NCBI GenBank assembly: GCA_030549205.1
Contig: JAUKTV010000019.1
Span: forward strand, 62,001 to 126,000
Direction: 5' to 3'
From: Apiosordaria backusii
Taxonomy: Eukaryota > Ascomycota > Sordariomycetes > Sordariales > Lasiosphaeriaceae
DNA length: 64,000 bases
Shown one piece after another: positions 23,134-34,776 of this stretch. Below the pieces are notes generated by a model. The model saw only the letters and a list, made by a program, of their open reading frames with translations, made no database searches and was not told where the DNA came from. Both the position numbers and the translations under genes were made by a program. How positions within the stretch are numbered: position 1 is the stretch's first letter; every line of letters starts with the position of its first letter.

Positions 23134-25272
23134 TCAAACAATCACCACATCCACCGGGCTCAAATCCCTCTTCTCCAACGCACCCCCATACATCAACCCA
23201 TGCACAAACGCATCCCCCACCAGCACAAACCCGCCTCCTTCATTCTGGGGCCTCTTCCTGAGCACATACGGCACCGCAGCCCCAAACAAAACTGCAACCA
23301 CATCCCCCTCCTGCGCCTGAGGCGGGACTAACCCGATATACCCCGCCGTCGTCGTCGCGAACCCCCTCCCCGGAACAGCAGCAGCAGCCTGGAACTGGAA
23401 AGTCTGCACGGCATCCAACTTCTGTCCTGAAAACCCGCTTCGATAGTCGGTTCTGTTTCTCCATGCGGTCACAGCTGCGCGGTATGTCCCGACGATATCG
23501 GTGATGGGACTGCTGTAGGTGATGGCGTTGCGGCCGGTGTACATGTCGTCTACTATCAACACCGTAGCGAAAGCCGCTTCGGAGTGGTGGTAACGGGATC
23601 GACCCTGTCGGACGTAGTGGTCAAAGGCAGAGCGGAATCTGTCGTGGAAGGCTAGGAAGTCTGGTTGGTTGGTGTTGGGGATCAGAGGGGCGGAGTGGAC
23701 GTGGGTTACGGTATCGATTGTGTCTACTATCAACCCGCGGACGGATAACCCCTGAGAGCCGTAGTGACCGAGGAGTTGAACGTAAGGTTCGGCAGTGGAG
23801 GAGGCGGTGAAGGGCTCGGGACGGAGGGAGGAGATGGACTTGGGGGAGGTGCCTTGGGCGGTCCAGTCTGGTACCCACGAGGGGAGGTTGATGTTGGTCA
23901 GACGGCGGCGTTGAAGACCGGCAGACTCGAGCATGGCCATGGCACGGCCTAGGCGGACTTGAAGGGCGGCGAAGCGGCGGTAGACGGTTGATATGGAGGC
24001 AGTATAAAGGCCCAGTGCGTCAAAGTCTGAGGCAGACATGATGGCGAAGAGACCAAAGATTTTGTCTTCAGGTTGGGTGGCGACGAAGTCTCGGGTTGTT
24101 ACGGGCTCACGGCTGGAAACAGAACATGAGGGCCAAACTGATGGGGAGGAAAAGGAAGAAGAAGTCTGCCACTGATCTGTGGAAAAGGCCCAGCTAAATA
24201 CAGAAAGCCGGACCGTTAAACTGCGGACCGTTAAACTGCGGACCGTTAAACTGCGGACCTTGCGGGCCTCCGATATTCTATGACGAATACACTATCTCCT
24301 GGGTCCAGACCCCTAACACGGGTAAGCTGGATGAGCACGCAAGGCGTCTCTGCTTAGAATACTGTCGAGGTGGTCTTGGGTGAAGACGTTGCCAGCAAAG
24401 ATGTATTTGGTCCGCTTGGCGAGGACAGCCTCCTGGATGATCCACGTCCTCGTAAACCAGGGCTGTTGAAGCGCTTGAAAAGCTGTTTTGTAGTGAAGAG
24501 GGTGGTCTTGCTGGTCCGATTCCGTCAGTGTATCCGGTGTGCCGAGACCGCCCCCACCACCGAATCTCATGGTGTAGCCGCCGATGGAGACCTCCTGGCC
24601 GTTTATATCTCCAAGGTCTACATAGACAGTTGATGCTCGGGTGTAGATGCGCTCCATCAGATGTATCTGGGAATGTTTTTCTGCATTGTCTTGTTGGTTG
24701 ATGCAGAGAGCATCGGCCCAGATCCACTCTTCAATCTGACCAGGTCTGAAGCCAGCACGAAGACGCTTCAAAGAGGCCTCCAAACTGGGCCGGGCAAAAA
24801 AGGCTCTTTGATTGCAAAGAACCTTGCGATCATTCGGAGGCGGCCCCCAACAGTATGAGAGTGCCGCATAAGGAGGAGCATTGTGGACGTCGAAGTGGGC
24901 CAGCTCGCAATCTACGGGATCAGCTCTGAATACTGCCTTTTTGACTTTCAAAAGTCGAATCATGCTTTCTGGTTTAGCAAGGGGTGAGTATATAAAAGGG
25001 GGGGTGTCGTCGCTGATAGTTCCAGGTTCTGTTCGTTCAGCAGGCCCTGCATTCAGATTCATCGCTGCCAGTTGTGCCCTCATATCAACTTCCTGCCGCT
25101 TCGTACCATCCGGCATTTGGAGATAGCGGCGGACCCCAATTCGTCTCGAGCAGCTGCTATCGCATTGCTCATGTACCGGGCAGGAATTCTGGGCAGTTAC
25201 CATTGATGCGATGATGCGAGCAAAGTCCATGCTGCCAGGGTCAAGTTCTTTCGGATTATTTTGGTGAGCCAT
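23134..25272 (-). CDS. Heterokaryon incompatibility (HET) domain protein
   Basis: Two exons, 25272-24320 and 24277-23134, give 698 aa. The start ATG at 25272 opens MAHQNNPKEL. The HET core at about residues 125-215 shows ALSYCWGPP, WIWADALCINQQD and RASTVYVDLGD. After the core come ISEARK and TTRDFVATQPEDKIFGLFAIMS, the usual HET landmarks. The 42-nt intron (24319-24278, donor GTGTTAG, acceptor CATAG) is deduced because the frame holds two stops there and is otherwise continuous; its donor is weak. Three VRSLT units encoded by a 15-bp minisatellite (24211-24258) follow the intron. HET proteins trigger cell death after fusion of unlike strains; the C-terminal half here is unassigned. If the intron call is wrong, the gene is broken. 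Confidence 0.78.
24211..24258. repeat. 15-bp minisatellite, three units plus a partial fourth, inside a HET coding region
   Basis: The unit GACCGTTAAACTGCG is repeated three times without change and followed by GACC. On the coding (minus) strand it is in frame and encodes VRSLT repeats. Because 15 is a multiple of three, copy number can change without a frameshift. Confidence 0.85.
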
Positions 25273-26102
25273 GGTGAGTCTAACTTCAAGAGATGGTGGT
25301 AATTGGTAGACTTAAACTGAAAACTTCGAGATGACTCGGTTTGTAATTCATAAACGGAAGTTCTTGTCTTGGATCAAGATACCTTATAGAGCCATATCGA
25401 GGCTCCATATCCCTGACTGTGGCGGTGCATCAAAATCCCGCAGAGGTGTAAGACGGCCCTGAGATGGTCCGGAGGCTGAAAACGAAGCTAAGGACCTCTG
25501 GGGCTGTGCAGCAATGCCGTGGACAGAGGTAGGGACTGGTAAACAACCCACTATACAGGCGTTCCAGTTACATTTAAACACCTATTGGATTATCTTTCAA
25601 GGCCGATCCGCTATCTTTTGAAGCCTGTCCATCATGTCTGGAGGCCTGTTCAACACTCGCAGTACCGGGGGTTTTTCCATGGTGTGGCAGCCTACGGTAC
25701 CTCTAAAGGGGCAGGAGCTCAAAACACCACATATCTAGTGTAGTGAGCACGATCCATGTATGTGCATGAGTAGTGCTATTCTTTGGCGCTAGCTGTCAAA
25801 ACATCGGTCACCAAAAGGAAAACCACACATCCTTGCATATGTCGATTCAGACAAGTTGAGATTGCAATCAAACATAGAAAACTGGCGTGAATCCAACTTT
25901 GCTGTGCAACAATTAAGAAATAGACTTGAAAGGAGTGTCCATAACACCATTCAATGTCCCCCCTATTTCGACCCCTGACTTGGACCCACACTTGTTGTCA
26001 TCTGTTTCCAGACCCCACTTTCCTCCTCCTTTCCCCTTTCCAACCAACCCACACTTGTTGACATTCATTCCTAGACTCCCCTTCCCTGCTCCTTTTCCCC
26101 TT
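25273..26102. other. Intergenic region between alcohol oxidase 3' end and HET gene 5' end
   Basis: No gene is seen. The region should contain the HET promoter (near 25273) and the alcohol oxidase 3' untranslated region (near 26100). An imperfect duplication with a period near 64 bp occurs at about 25970-26105 (copies begin TTGACA/GTTGTCAT and end CCCCTTTC). Confidence 0.4.
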
Positions 26103-28705
26103 TCAAAGACGGCTGGCCAGTCTGTTTTCCCCTGGCGCATGATAATCAGGCACCCGCATATCGAGCGCATCACCAGAGTACCCAAGATCCTCAGCAATGA
26201 GAACTGCCGCCTTTTCTCCGATGAGGAGAGCAGTCGAGTACGTGTTACAGCCAACGTTGTCCGGACAAATACTGAGATCAGCTACCTTGAGGCCTTTGAC
26301 GCCGTGGACGTTGAGCCGCTCGTCCAGGACACCGTGCTTGACGATGCTGTTGCCCTCCTTGGGCGCCATGGAGCAGGTGCCAAGGCAGTGCCAGGTCGTC
26401 TCGACATGCCGCTTTACCCACTCTTCGATCGCTTGGATGTCCTTTTTCGTGTACTTGAGCTCCTTCCTCTTGTCCTTGCGGCTGCTGGTGACGATACCCT
26501 TGGCTGGTTTGTCGTCGGGCTCAGGTAGAGGAACACTCCAGCTGCCGTGCTGAATACCAGCAGTGATGTTACCAGGAAGGGCATACGTGTTGGTATCTGT
26601 GGATCTTGGTATCAGTATTTGCCCGAACACGATTGTCAAAATCTTGAACTTACCAGCGAGGTTGAGATCATGGGCGCGAGCTTCCGAATCAAAGTCGAAC
26701 CAAGGGTGGAAGCTTTGAAGCTCACCAGCATAAGCATCCATGCGGCGAGCCGTTTCACGGGACTGTTGATTGTGTTAAAAGTCAGCAAAGGGTGAATTCG
26801 CCTTCAACTTTAACCCTGGCGCGTCCAAACCACAACTCTTGACACCACCACTCTCAAAACTGACATCAACATACCTTGATATATCCCCAGACCATAGGTA
26901 CTATTGACGATCTATTAGCAAATTGAGGTGTAATCTCATTGTGTGGGGAGTGCTTGGGGTAAATAACAGAGAGGGTATGAAAGGAACTCGTCTTACCCAT
27001 ATCTCTCGGATCTTCCATAAAGCCTGCATCAAAAGTTGGGATCGCATACGGATCAGGAGACGTGATATGAGTCTTCCCCCGAGAAAACGGATACTCAAGG
27101 AAATGGAACATGGTGAAATAATTGCCAGGAGGCCTGTAAGGGAGTCAGAACATGCAGCCATTCTCGTGTCGTCAAGGCCAGTCCACTTACACAAGCATAT
27201 GGTCGCCAAACCATCCAGCAATCACCGAATAGTGCATGACGGGTTTGTCGGGCTTGTTCTTGAAGTAAGACTCCCAGCCCTCTTTGAAGTCCGGTGTCGG
27301 CCACGACTCGAACTCCTTCAACTCCTCAGGAGACGGCCTAATTTTGACGCCTGCCTCAATCCCATTGGTGGCCAAAGGACCGGTTCCCTTGATATTCCAT
27401 TCTTCAAAGACGCCTGTCATCCTGTCAGTTATGTCAACAATCAACAGATTCCAGGTCAGTCATACGCTTCTGAGTTTCAGGATCGCCACGAGCAAAGTTA
27501 TCAAAACTCTCGACTCCCGGCTTGGCTCGATAGATACTGAAGGTTAGGTAATGGTCTTGGAAGTTGAGGCCAACACCCGGCAGATCCACGATCGGCTTGA
27601 CGCCAGCAGCCCGGAGCTTGGCAGGGTCACCAATACCGGAACGTTGAAGAATCAAGGGCGAACTCATGGTTCCACCCGAAACGACAATCTGCTTGCGAGC
27701 ACGGAAGATACGAGTACCTGGGCTCTGCTTAGGAGTTAGCATCAAAGAAGCTGGTATCGAGGAGACCGAGTACAAACATTGCCCATCGGCTTTGTCGGAA
27801 CAGTCTGAACTGCGACTGCCCTGCCGTTCTCAATGATTACTTTGTCGACCTTGGTATTGCAAGCAAGGTACAAGTTCGAGTGCACAGCACGAGTGGAGTG
27901 GATGTAGGCGTGAGCACTATCACTCCGGCGGCCGGTCTAAAAAAGGTCCCTTGTCAGTCATGGAAAACAGATGTTGCGGACGCGGCCAACAAACTCACAT
28001 CACGATTGATCCACTTGAGCCACTGCTCAGCACCATGGCCGGTCTTCAGGTCCTGGAGATCATCAACGATCGGAATACCCTGGGATTCGGCAGCTCGAAG
28101 GAAGTCATCCTTGATGGGGTACTGGTAGTTTCCGAATGAGACCTTGATAGGTCCCTCGAAACCGTGTGTCTCCCGGTTGTGGGATGCGCGTTGATACGTC
28201 TCGTGCTTCTTCATGAGAGGAATGAGCTCCTCAGTTTTCCATCCCTTGGCTTGGAAGTCATCATAGTCAGAAGCAGATGCTCTCGTGTACATCTGCCCAG
28301 TGTCAGCAAGATACCACCACCACATCACCTGATATCCATACCATGAAGTTGATTGAACTTCCACCACCCAGAATGTTCGCTGCGGGAACAATGGCTCCTC
28401 TGCCAGATAAGGCTGGAGAAGGGCGGGACTCATAGAATGTTGCCGTCTTGGAGTCCAACTTCATGTTCCGCGGGAAGATTCCTGGCCTGTAGACCCAGGG
28501 GTTGTTGAGGTTGTTCTCCCCTGCCTCAATCAACAACACCTTGAGGTTATGGTCAAGATTTGCCAACCTATGGAAGATTGTTAGCCTTAAAACGGTGTCC
28601 ATGGCATTCAGATGGGCTTATCCGTGCTCACCTCCCGGCCACCACGCAGCCACAGCTGCCCCCTCCACAGACGATGATGTCAAACTCCTCAGGTAGAGGC
28701 GACAT
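26103..28705 (-). CDS. aox1: Peroxisomal alcohol (methanol) oxidase, GMC oxidoreductase
   Basis: Ten exons give 666 aa: 28705-28632, 28567-28342, 28292-27999, 27936-27778, 27724-27466, 27413-27191, 27133-26997, 26900-26875, 26762-26654 and 26596-26103. All nine introns are GT-AG and all phases agree. Length and order match yeast methanol oxidases. The FAD-binding GGGSCGCVVAGR lies at the N-terminus. GMC signatures are NILGGGSSINFM and SGGTMSSPLILQRSGIG. The catalytic His is in WHCLGTCSM and the Asn in GCNTYSTALLIGE. The protein ends in SRL, a canonical PTS1, so it should act in peroxisomes and oxidise short primary alcohols to aldehydes with release of hydrogen peroxide. In moulds this may use methanol released from pectin or lignin. 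Exon 8 is only 26 nt. The enzyme looks intact. Confidence 0.93.
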
Positions 28706-31700
28706 GTTGATGTCTTCAGGATTGAGTCAACGAAGTTGTATACAAGCCCCGGAAGACTGCTCGATGAACTCTCTAGAAGGACACAAGATCGAGGGGGAAG
28801 GTCATTTTTATCATTTTCTCTCCAAACAGCACGGCCACTTGGATACCTCAGTTACCGAACGATCCCCGCTGCTCACGGGCCCCTTCGATTCGGCCATCTG
28901 CTCGCTTGAGACTGCATCTTCCCCTCTTCTACTTACCTTTATACAAGATTCTGCAAATATAACTGGCCAATGCCTGGATTTCCTTGACGCCGAGGATACA
29001 TCAACATGCATACTCCTCACTAGACCGAACTCTGCTGATATCCAAGCTATTTGGATGCATGCTTGGGAACCCCTCATCCGGCTGGTGATATTTATGGGAC
29101 GAAGGCTTGGACTGTTCTGCCGGTATGACAAGGGGGTTGAAGTTGAAGGCGATGCATATTGGAGATGATCGGTGAAAGGTGATTGGAGCCCGCCCCCTTC
29201 AAGCTGCGTCGTCAAGCTACTATCTTGGATGGGTTGCCAATGTTTCAACGACAACCCGTACGACCAACTCGCACTCCGGTTTTCCGAGTCGCTCATCACC
29301 GCGGCGATTTTACTCGTCGTGCCCATCTCGAAGGCCAGACCGGGCTTAATTTAGAGGTTTATCACTGCATCTAATGCGTCCCGTCTGCAGATAAAGCAGC
29401 ACGAAGCTTTATCAGAAGCTGTGAGACTCGTCGGTCCATACTACTGGACACCGGCGAGGGCATCTCTTCACGATCAAGTGTCATGGGACGGCCATCGAAC
29501 CCTGCTGCCCCTGCATCATTCATCCCTTCACCGGTCGTCTTTATCCGATGTACTACCACGGCCCATGATACATTGGGGACAGACATCACGCCGGTATTTG
29601 GCGACATGTCCGTTGGCCTTGTTTTCCAGTATTGAAGATGTCGATCAGTTCATTGATGGCAGCTGATGTTTCCAGGCTACTCTATCCACTTCACCACGAT
29701 TGCCCAGAAATTCCCCGGATTTTAGTGACGCTTGACGTACATTAGTGCAAGCCTCTAGTTTGAATCGCGCAAGCGCCACCAGATGGAATACTCCACACTG
29801 GGTTGGGGTTCCTCGCCAAGCGAACCCTAATCACCACCCCGACTCGACGCCACTCCGTCCCTTGGACCTCCCTGAGCCAAGCAAACCAAGAGGTATGTGG
29901 GTGGAGGCACTTACAAGACAAGGGACTTTGAAAGCGGACGACGGGCGGTTGAGCAATCAGGAAGCTGCATCTAAACATCCCCGTTGTTCCACGACATGCA
30001 TGCATATGGCTGCAGGCGGGGCACGTTGTGGACAAAGTGCCCTAATTAGTACTCCAAGTGTCAGACAGGCCTTGAACGACAGGCAAAAACACCTCGCAAG
30101 ATAGTAACTTGGGCTTCAAAGACAGCTAATAGATTTCAAAAGATAGTCGATAGGCCTTGGAAGATAAATAATACACCTTCAAAGATCCTAGGTTGTCAGT
30201 AGGAAGTAAAAGTAATTTAATAGATCTATCTGATATTTTGAGGGTGTAGGTTAGATGGTTGTTATGTGTTGAACGATTTGCAGTAGCAGCGATATTGTCC
30301 ACGGCATGCGGGGGTGCAGCACATGGGCGGGGTTCATTTGACGAACCAGCAGTGACAAGTGGTAGACAGCGGGTATTTTGATCCAAGAATCATGCATACA
30401 GCCCCAGGAGAATCACTGCTCAGCCATCGAGGAATGGTCACATGCCAACGGTCAACAGAGGTCCGTCTTATATCCACAGAGCCAAGGCCATGATGGCCAA
30501 CGAACAAGCAAAGAGAGAAATTGCAGAAGGCACTGACCCAAGCAACGGACCACTGTTGAGTTCGTATTCATGATGATATGCCCGGACCTGTGGCTGTCAG
30601 CTGGCACTTGGACACAACGTACAACAACAAGACGTCGTAATGCTTATCTAGAGGAGGGGTAGATTGACAGCTTGGCCTGCCGAAAGCATGGGATTTACCC
30701 TCACGAGGTCTTAACCCCGAGGTTCGGCAAATGATGGACCTTCCCAAGTATGCCTCCCTTCCCACACAGTGTTCACCGGTTTTAACGAGACTTGATCCTA
30801 AATGCAGCTTCCCCTCACCCGCCTCTTACTGTTTTCCACCAATCTTCGTGTGATGCTGACCACGAGCCCTAAATTGGAACACATTGACGAATCACATCCC
30901 TCAATTCAGCCAGACTGACAAAGCCAGGTGAGAAATAGTAAACACCGAGGCATCTCCGGCATGACAGACACGCCCATAGGTACACACCGGAACACCAACA
31001 GCTACCACTCAGATGCCACAAACATATCACAAGACAATGGTCCCAATACCAATACTCACTCGGTGATTGTGAGGGTGAAATCTCGCCTTAAACATGTGAT
31101 CTTTTCCAGCTCTCTGCGTCCTCCAGTCTACCTTAACACACCTTGGACAGTCTTCATGGTAACACAACTTCCTTCCACGTGCTCTTCGTCTTCTGAATAC
31201 CCATGTCACTAACAAACATAGGCGTTTAGTTTCCTTTCTCTCGCTTGATAAACATCAGTATTAGGTCTATCAATATATATTAAGAAGACTATCTAACATT
31301 TCTCAGGAGGCTTATCTAATGTTTCAGGAGGCATGGTTGAGACTGTTTTTATGTGCAAACTTACTGGCTTGCAGTCTTGATCATCATTACCTACTTATAG
31401 CGGGAGCTATCAGCAAAAGTCCCACCATCATCTACCTTATTGAATTGTACTTCATTATCAGTGATCCTGACACTGCGGACTCGCGGCAAGAAACAGGGTT
31501 CTGGGTGAAGTCTTCTCAAAAAAGATGAGTATGTGAACAAAACAATGAGCCTTCCACACCAATTTGTCAGTGACAGACAACAGGTAACAGATTTCACCCA
31601 GTTACCTATTGAAGAATAGGCACAGACCAACATCCAAGCCTTGAATGAGATCATGTAGAGCTTGGCCATGACAAAAGGTAGCATACCCATCTTCACATTA

Positions 31701-32798
31701 CATTCTTCTATCATCATTTTACAGAGTTTATTTCCCATCATGCTCTTCTGTTGAAACGCCAATTCATCATTTATCAGACCCATTCATACAGCCGCTACCT
31801 CAAAGTTGACTGATGCCTGAAGTGGTTGGGTGAGGGCATTCACAAGCGCTGATCTTGGTCTCTTATCTCTCATCTGGCTGCGCCTCACTATTTGGGTCAA
31901 AAGAGATCCACCACTTCACGCATCCTCCTTTCAGGAAGCCCAGTTTGACAGCTTCTTTTACAGTTCATCACCTTTTCCACACACTCTTTTTTGACCTATT
32001 AGTTCATACTAATTGACCACTGTATCATTGACCTACTATTAATAATTGTAAAATCCAAGTCAAACTAGATTTGACCCTTAAAGCCGGCATTTAGGTAGTG
32101 CTATTGTCGAGCAAGATAGTTATCAGACCAAAATTATTCTTATATGAGGGCTCTTAAATCGATGATGGGTCTTATTCCAGATTCTTACGCTGGATACCCT
32201 ACAATCTTCCCAGACTCAGAATTAAGCTCAGCCAACCACTCCAGGTGATTCATGAATTCAGCAATAAAGCGCAATTGTGACACTTTTATTTTTTTTAGTT
32301 CAGGGACTTTTCGGGGCAGATGCTGAGCGCCTCTTACACGAAGCTCAACTTGGTCATGCCGTGATCTGCCGTGGGATATGCCTGCATTAAGTTACCATAA
32401 ACTATACCACCAAAGGGACGGTGTTAGCTGAGAGCCTTGTGACACAACTGACTTCGCTTTCAGTCCAAGCTTGAACGGGAACCTGAGACCTGGGACCTAT
32501 TTGTTAAGATCAAGCTTATTAGAGATGACCACTCCACCGACATCATTCTTTCACGTTGATGCATGGTCAATGGCAACTCAGGTTGTGAATCAGATCACAG
32601 TTGGCACAGGAGATCGCATCGGGACATCAAAACACGTTCATGTGAAATAAATTCATGCTCAATTTGGAGGTAGTTCGCTACGCTTCCAGAGCTACCTAAA
32701 ACCAACGCCAGGTCCCAGCCCTCCCCATCCTTAATGTGAGCCTTTTGAACCCCCAATGCACCCCGGCCAAGCCAAAATAGTTCATACAAATCATGTCA
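28706..32798. other. Gene-poor region of about 4 kb
   Basis: No frame longer than about 170 codons is open and none shows a recognisable domain. The part nearest 28706 is the alcohol oxidase promoter. From about 30110 to 32300 the sequence is visibly richer in A and T, with many stop codons in all frames, which would suit old transposon remnants altered by RIP or plain intergenic DNA. The stretch up to 32798 should include the long 3' untranslated region of the HAC1 gene. I could not identify terminal repeats or transposase motifs. Confidence 0.45.
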
Positions 32799-34549
32799 CT
32801 AAAAGCACTGTCGCTTCTGGTCGCCACTCTCCAGGGCATCCGTTCTTCTCTTTGGTACTACGTTCAAGACGAATTGTCTTGACTGGTTATTAATCGATGG
32901 TGGTGTCGTTGTCTTCGGGACACACGAGTTGCTTCCGAGTTTGGGCGAGACTTGTTGGCGGATTTCTAATCTCCGCGCTTCAACCTTGAGGACCCACAGT
33001 AATGTGAGCAGGATCTCCTTCGACGGTAGTGGTGTTCCTGTCGGCCAAGTAGCTGGCCTACCACTTTGCTGCTTTAGCTGCTCCTTTCCGTCAGCTGCTG
33101 CCGCCGCCGAAGCGTCTCCTCCCACAACCCGGTCAACTGTGAACCCCTCAGAGGACACCAACCGCAAGACCTCCATCGTCGCATCCATTAAGGGACGCGC
33201 CAGGATGGGGCTGCAGGTAAGAATCTTCCGAAGAAGTCTGAGTCTCAGGGAGGAGGAGGGACGAGTCTGCGACCGCGCAGGAGGTAGGTTGCTGCGGCTG
33301 CTGCTCGTGGCCAGGGGCGATGTTTGCGTCGTCGGAGAGGAAGTCGTTGAAGTCAAAGTCGAGGCCGGGCGCCGGGAACTGGAAGGCTTCGGTGTCGTCA
33401 CCAACCATATGATCGTAGTCAAAAGTGCTGGAGCCGGGGGAAGAGAGAAGCCCGCTTTCAAGGACATAGCGATCTGCATCAAGGGCCTCTGACAAAGAGA
33501 AATCAGTGCCGAGGTCGAAGTGAGAAGGAATTGGAGCTGTAAGTAGAGAGCCAGCGCTGGGTGCATCTGTTGTTGCGAGTTCTCCAGCCACGCCGATGGT
33601 GGTGCTTCCGCCGACCGACACTGCAGGTCTTGGCACAACATCTCAGCAGGATGTTGTGTCGCATCGGGAGAAGCGTTCACCACGGGGGCAGAGTCCGCAA
33701 CAGGCGTCGAGACTGTCGCTGGGAGCTCGTGCTCTTCATCAACCTCGGAGATAGGCGTCAAGGCTGCTGGGTCAACGGTATTGTTGTTTTGTGTGTTGTG
33801 GAGTTGAGGGAGGGAGTCTGGCTTTGCTAGAGTGTTATGCCCATCTTGTGAGCTGAATAGTGGCTGTGAGAAGCTGAGTTGTGATGAGAGTCGGAGGACA
33901 TCAAAGGCCTCTGGTGGCCCGGCTCCGACACCAAGTCTGGCATTGCGGAGCTGTTCCAGGAGGAACTCGTTGGCCTGTTTGGCCTGGGCGAGAGCGGCCT
34001 CCAGTTCCTGGTTCCGCTTTTCAAGACCTTCCACCTCCAACCGCTTACGCTCCCGAGATGACTGCGCGGCGCGACGGTTCCGTAAAACACGCTCAACGCG
34101 GCGCTGCTCCTTCTCATCTTCGGTCTTGGCGCGTTTCCTAGAAGGTGATGTTAGCACTTCGCCCTTGTGGAGAAAAACCCCATACAGATCCACCCAATTG
34201 CATCATCGTACCTTGGTGGGAGATTGGTCTTGGGCTCTGGCAGCACCTGACCCCATGATTTCCTTTTCTTGGCCTGTTTCTTCTCTGGTTCTGGGGTCGC
34301 GGAGGTCGAGGATGGGGTTTCAGGCGCTGGTGACTGGGCGTTGACTTGGGTCAGCGCAGCGAGGCTGGCCAGCATCGCAACGTCGGAGGTCGAGTCCGGC
34401 ATGGCGGAAGGAGCGGGAGAGGACTCGGCGCCAAAGAGCGATGGGTACATCTCACTGGGGGTCGACAAGAGAGAATCGTTTGGTGAGTTCTCAAACTTGA
34501 TGGTTGGCGACGGGGTGTGCGTCTGGGTGTGGGTGGACCAGGACTCCAT
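32799..34549 (-). CDS. hac1: HAC1/HacA bZIP transcription factor of the unfolded protein response
   Basis: Exon 1 is 34549-34212; a spliceosomal intron (34211-34138, GTACGA...CTAG with GCTAAC) follows. Residues about 113-180 are a bZIP: KRAKTEDEKEQRRVERVLR, NRRAAQSSRERKR, then a leucine zipper. The mRNA is expected to lose a further 20-nt or so segment at about 33630-33600 by IRE1 cleavage and tRNA ligase. Unspliced, the frame runs 558 codons to 32799. After removal of 20 nt it switches frame and stops at 33148, giving 435 aa with an acidic activation-like end (DFDFNDFLSDD). That matches the size of known mould HAC1 proteins. The factor induces ER chaperone and secretion genes under ER stress. 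An upstream ORF of four codons lies at 34776-34762. The long reading through the unspliced frame looks fortuitous. Confidence 0.9.
33601..33623 (-). promoter_or_regulatory. Candidate IRE1-dependent unconventional intron of HAC1 (about 20 nt)
   Basis: The bZIP frame and the frame of the acidic C-terminus differ by an offset that only a deletion of 3n+2 nt can bridge; 20 nt is the length known in mould hacA/hac1. The sequence CTGCAG (33626-33621) fits an IRE1 loop CNG/CNG. Removal of either 33623-33604 or 33620-33601 joins the frames. Neither end is GT-AG. The exact cleavage bases cannot be fixed by eye, because the 3' site is not an obvious CNG/CNG. Confidence 0.65.
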
Positions 34550-34761
34550 CTTGGATTGTTGGTGATGGGTATCTTGATATTCGCACCACGAAGGAGGACT
34601 TGTTATTGGTGTCGTTTTGCTTCTGTAAAATTATACCGCTGTATTTGCTTTGTCAATCGGTGTGGCCGAGTTTGACAAAGAAGCGGGTGGTGACAGAAAG
34701 GTTGACTGTAAGGAGGTGCCGTCCCGAAGCCTCAATACAAATATGTCAAAGGAGGAAATTG

Positions 34762-34776
34762 TCAAGGAATACGCAT
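34762..34776 (-). promoter_or_regulatory. Short upstream ORF before HAC1
   Basis: An ATG at 34776 opens a four-codon frame that stops at 34762, 213 nt ahead of the HAC1 start codon. Mould hacA transcripts are known to have long leaders with a repressive upstream ORF. Whether the transcript begins far enough upstream to include it is inferred. Confidence 0.35.

Noticed and set aside
28811..29326. 171-codon frame upstream of the alcohol oxidase
   Set aside because: Ser/Arg-rich with no family features and lies in the likely oxidase promoter.
29745..30104. 119-codon plus-strand frame
   Set aside because: Low similarity to any protein type and no splice or start support.
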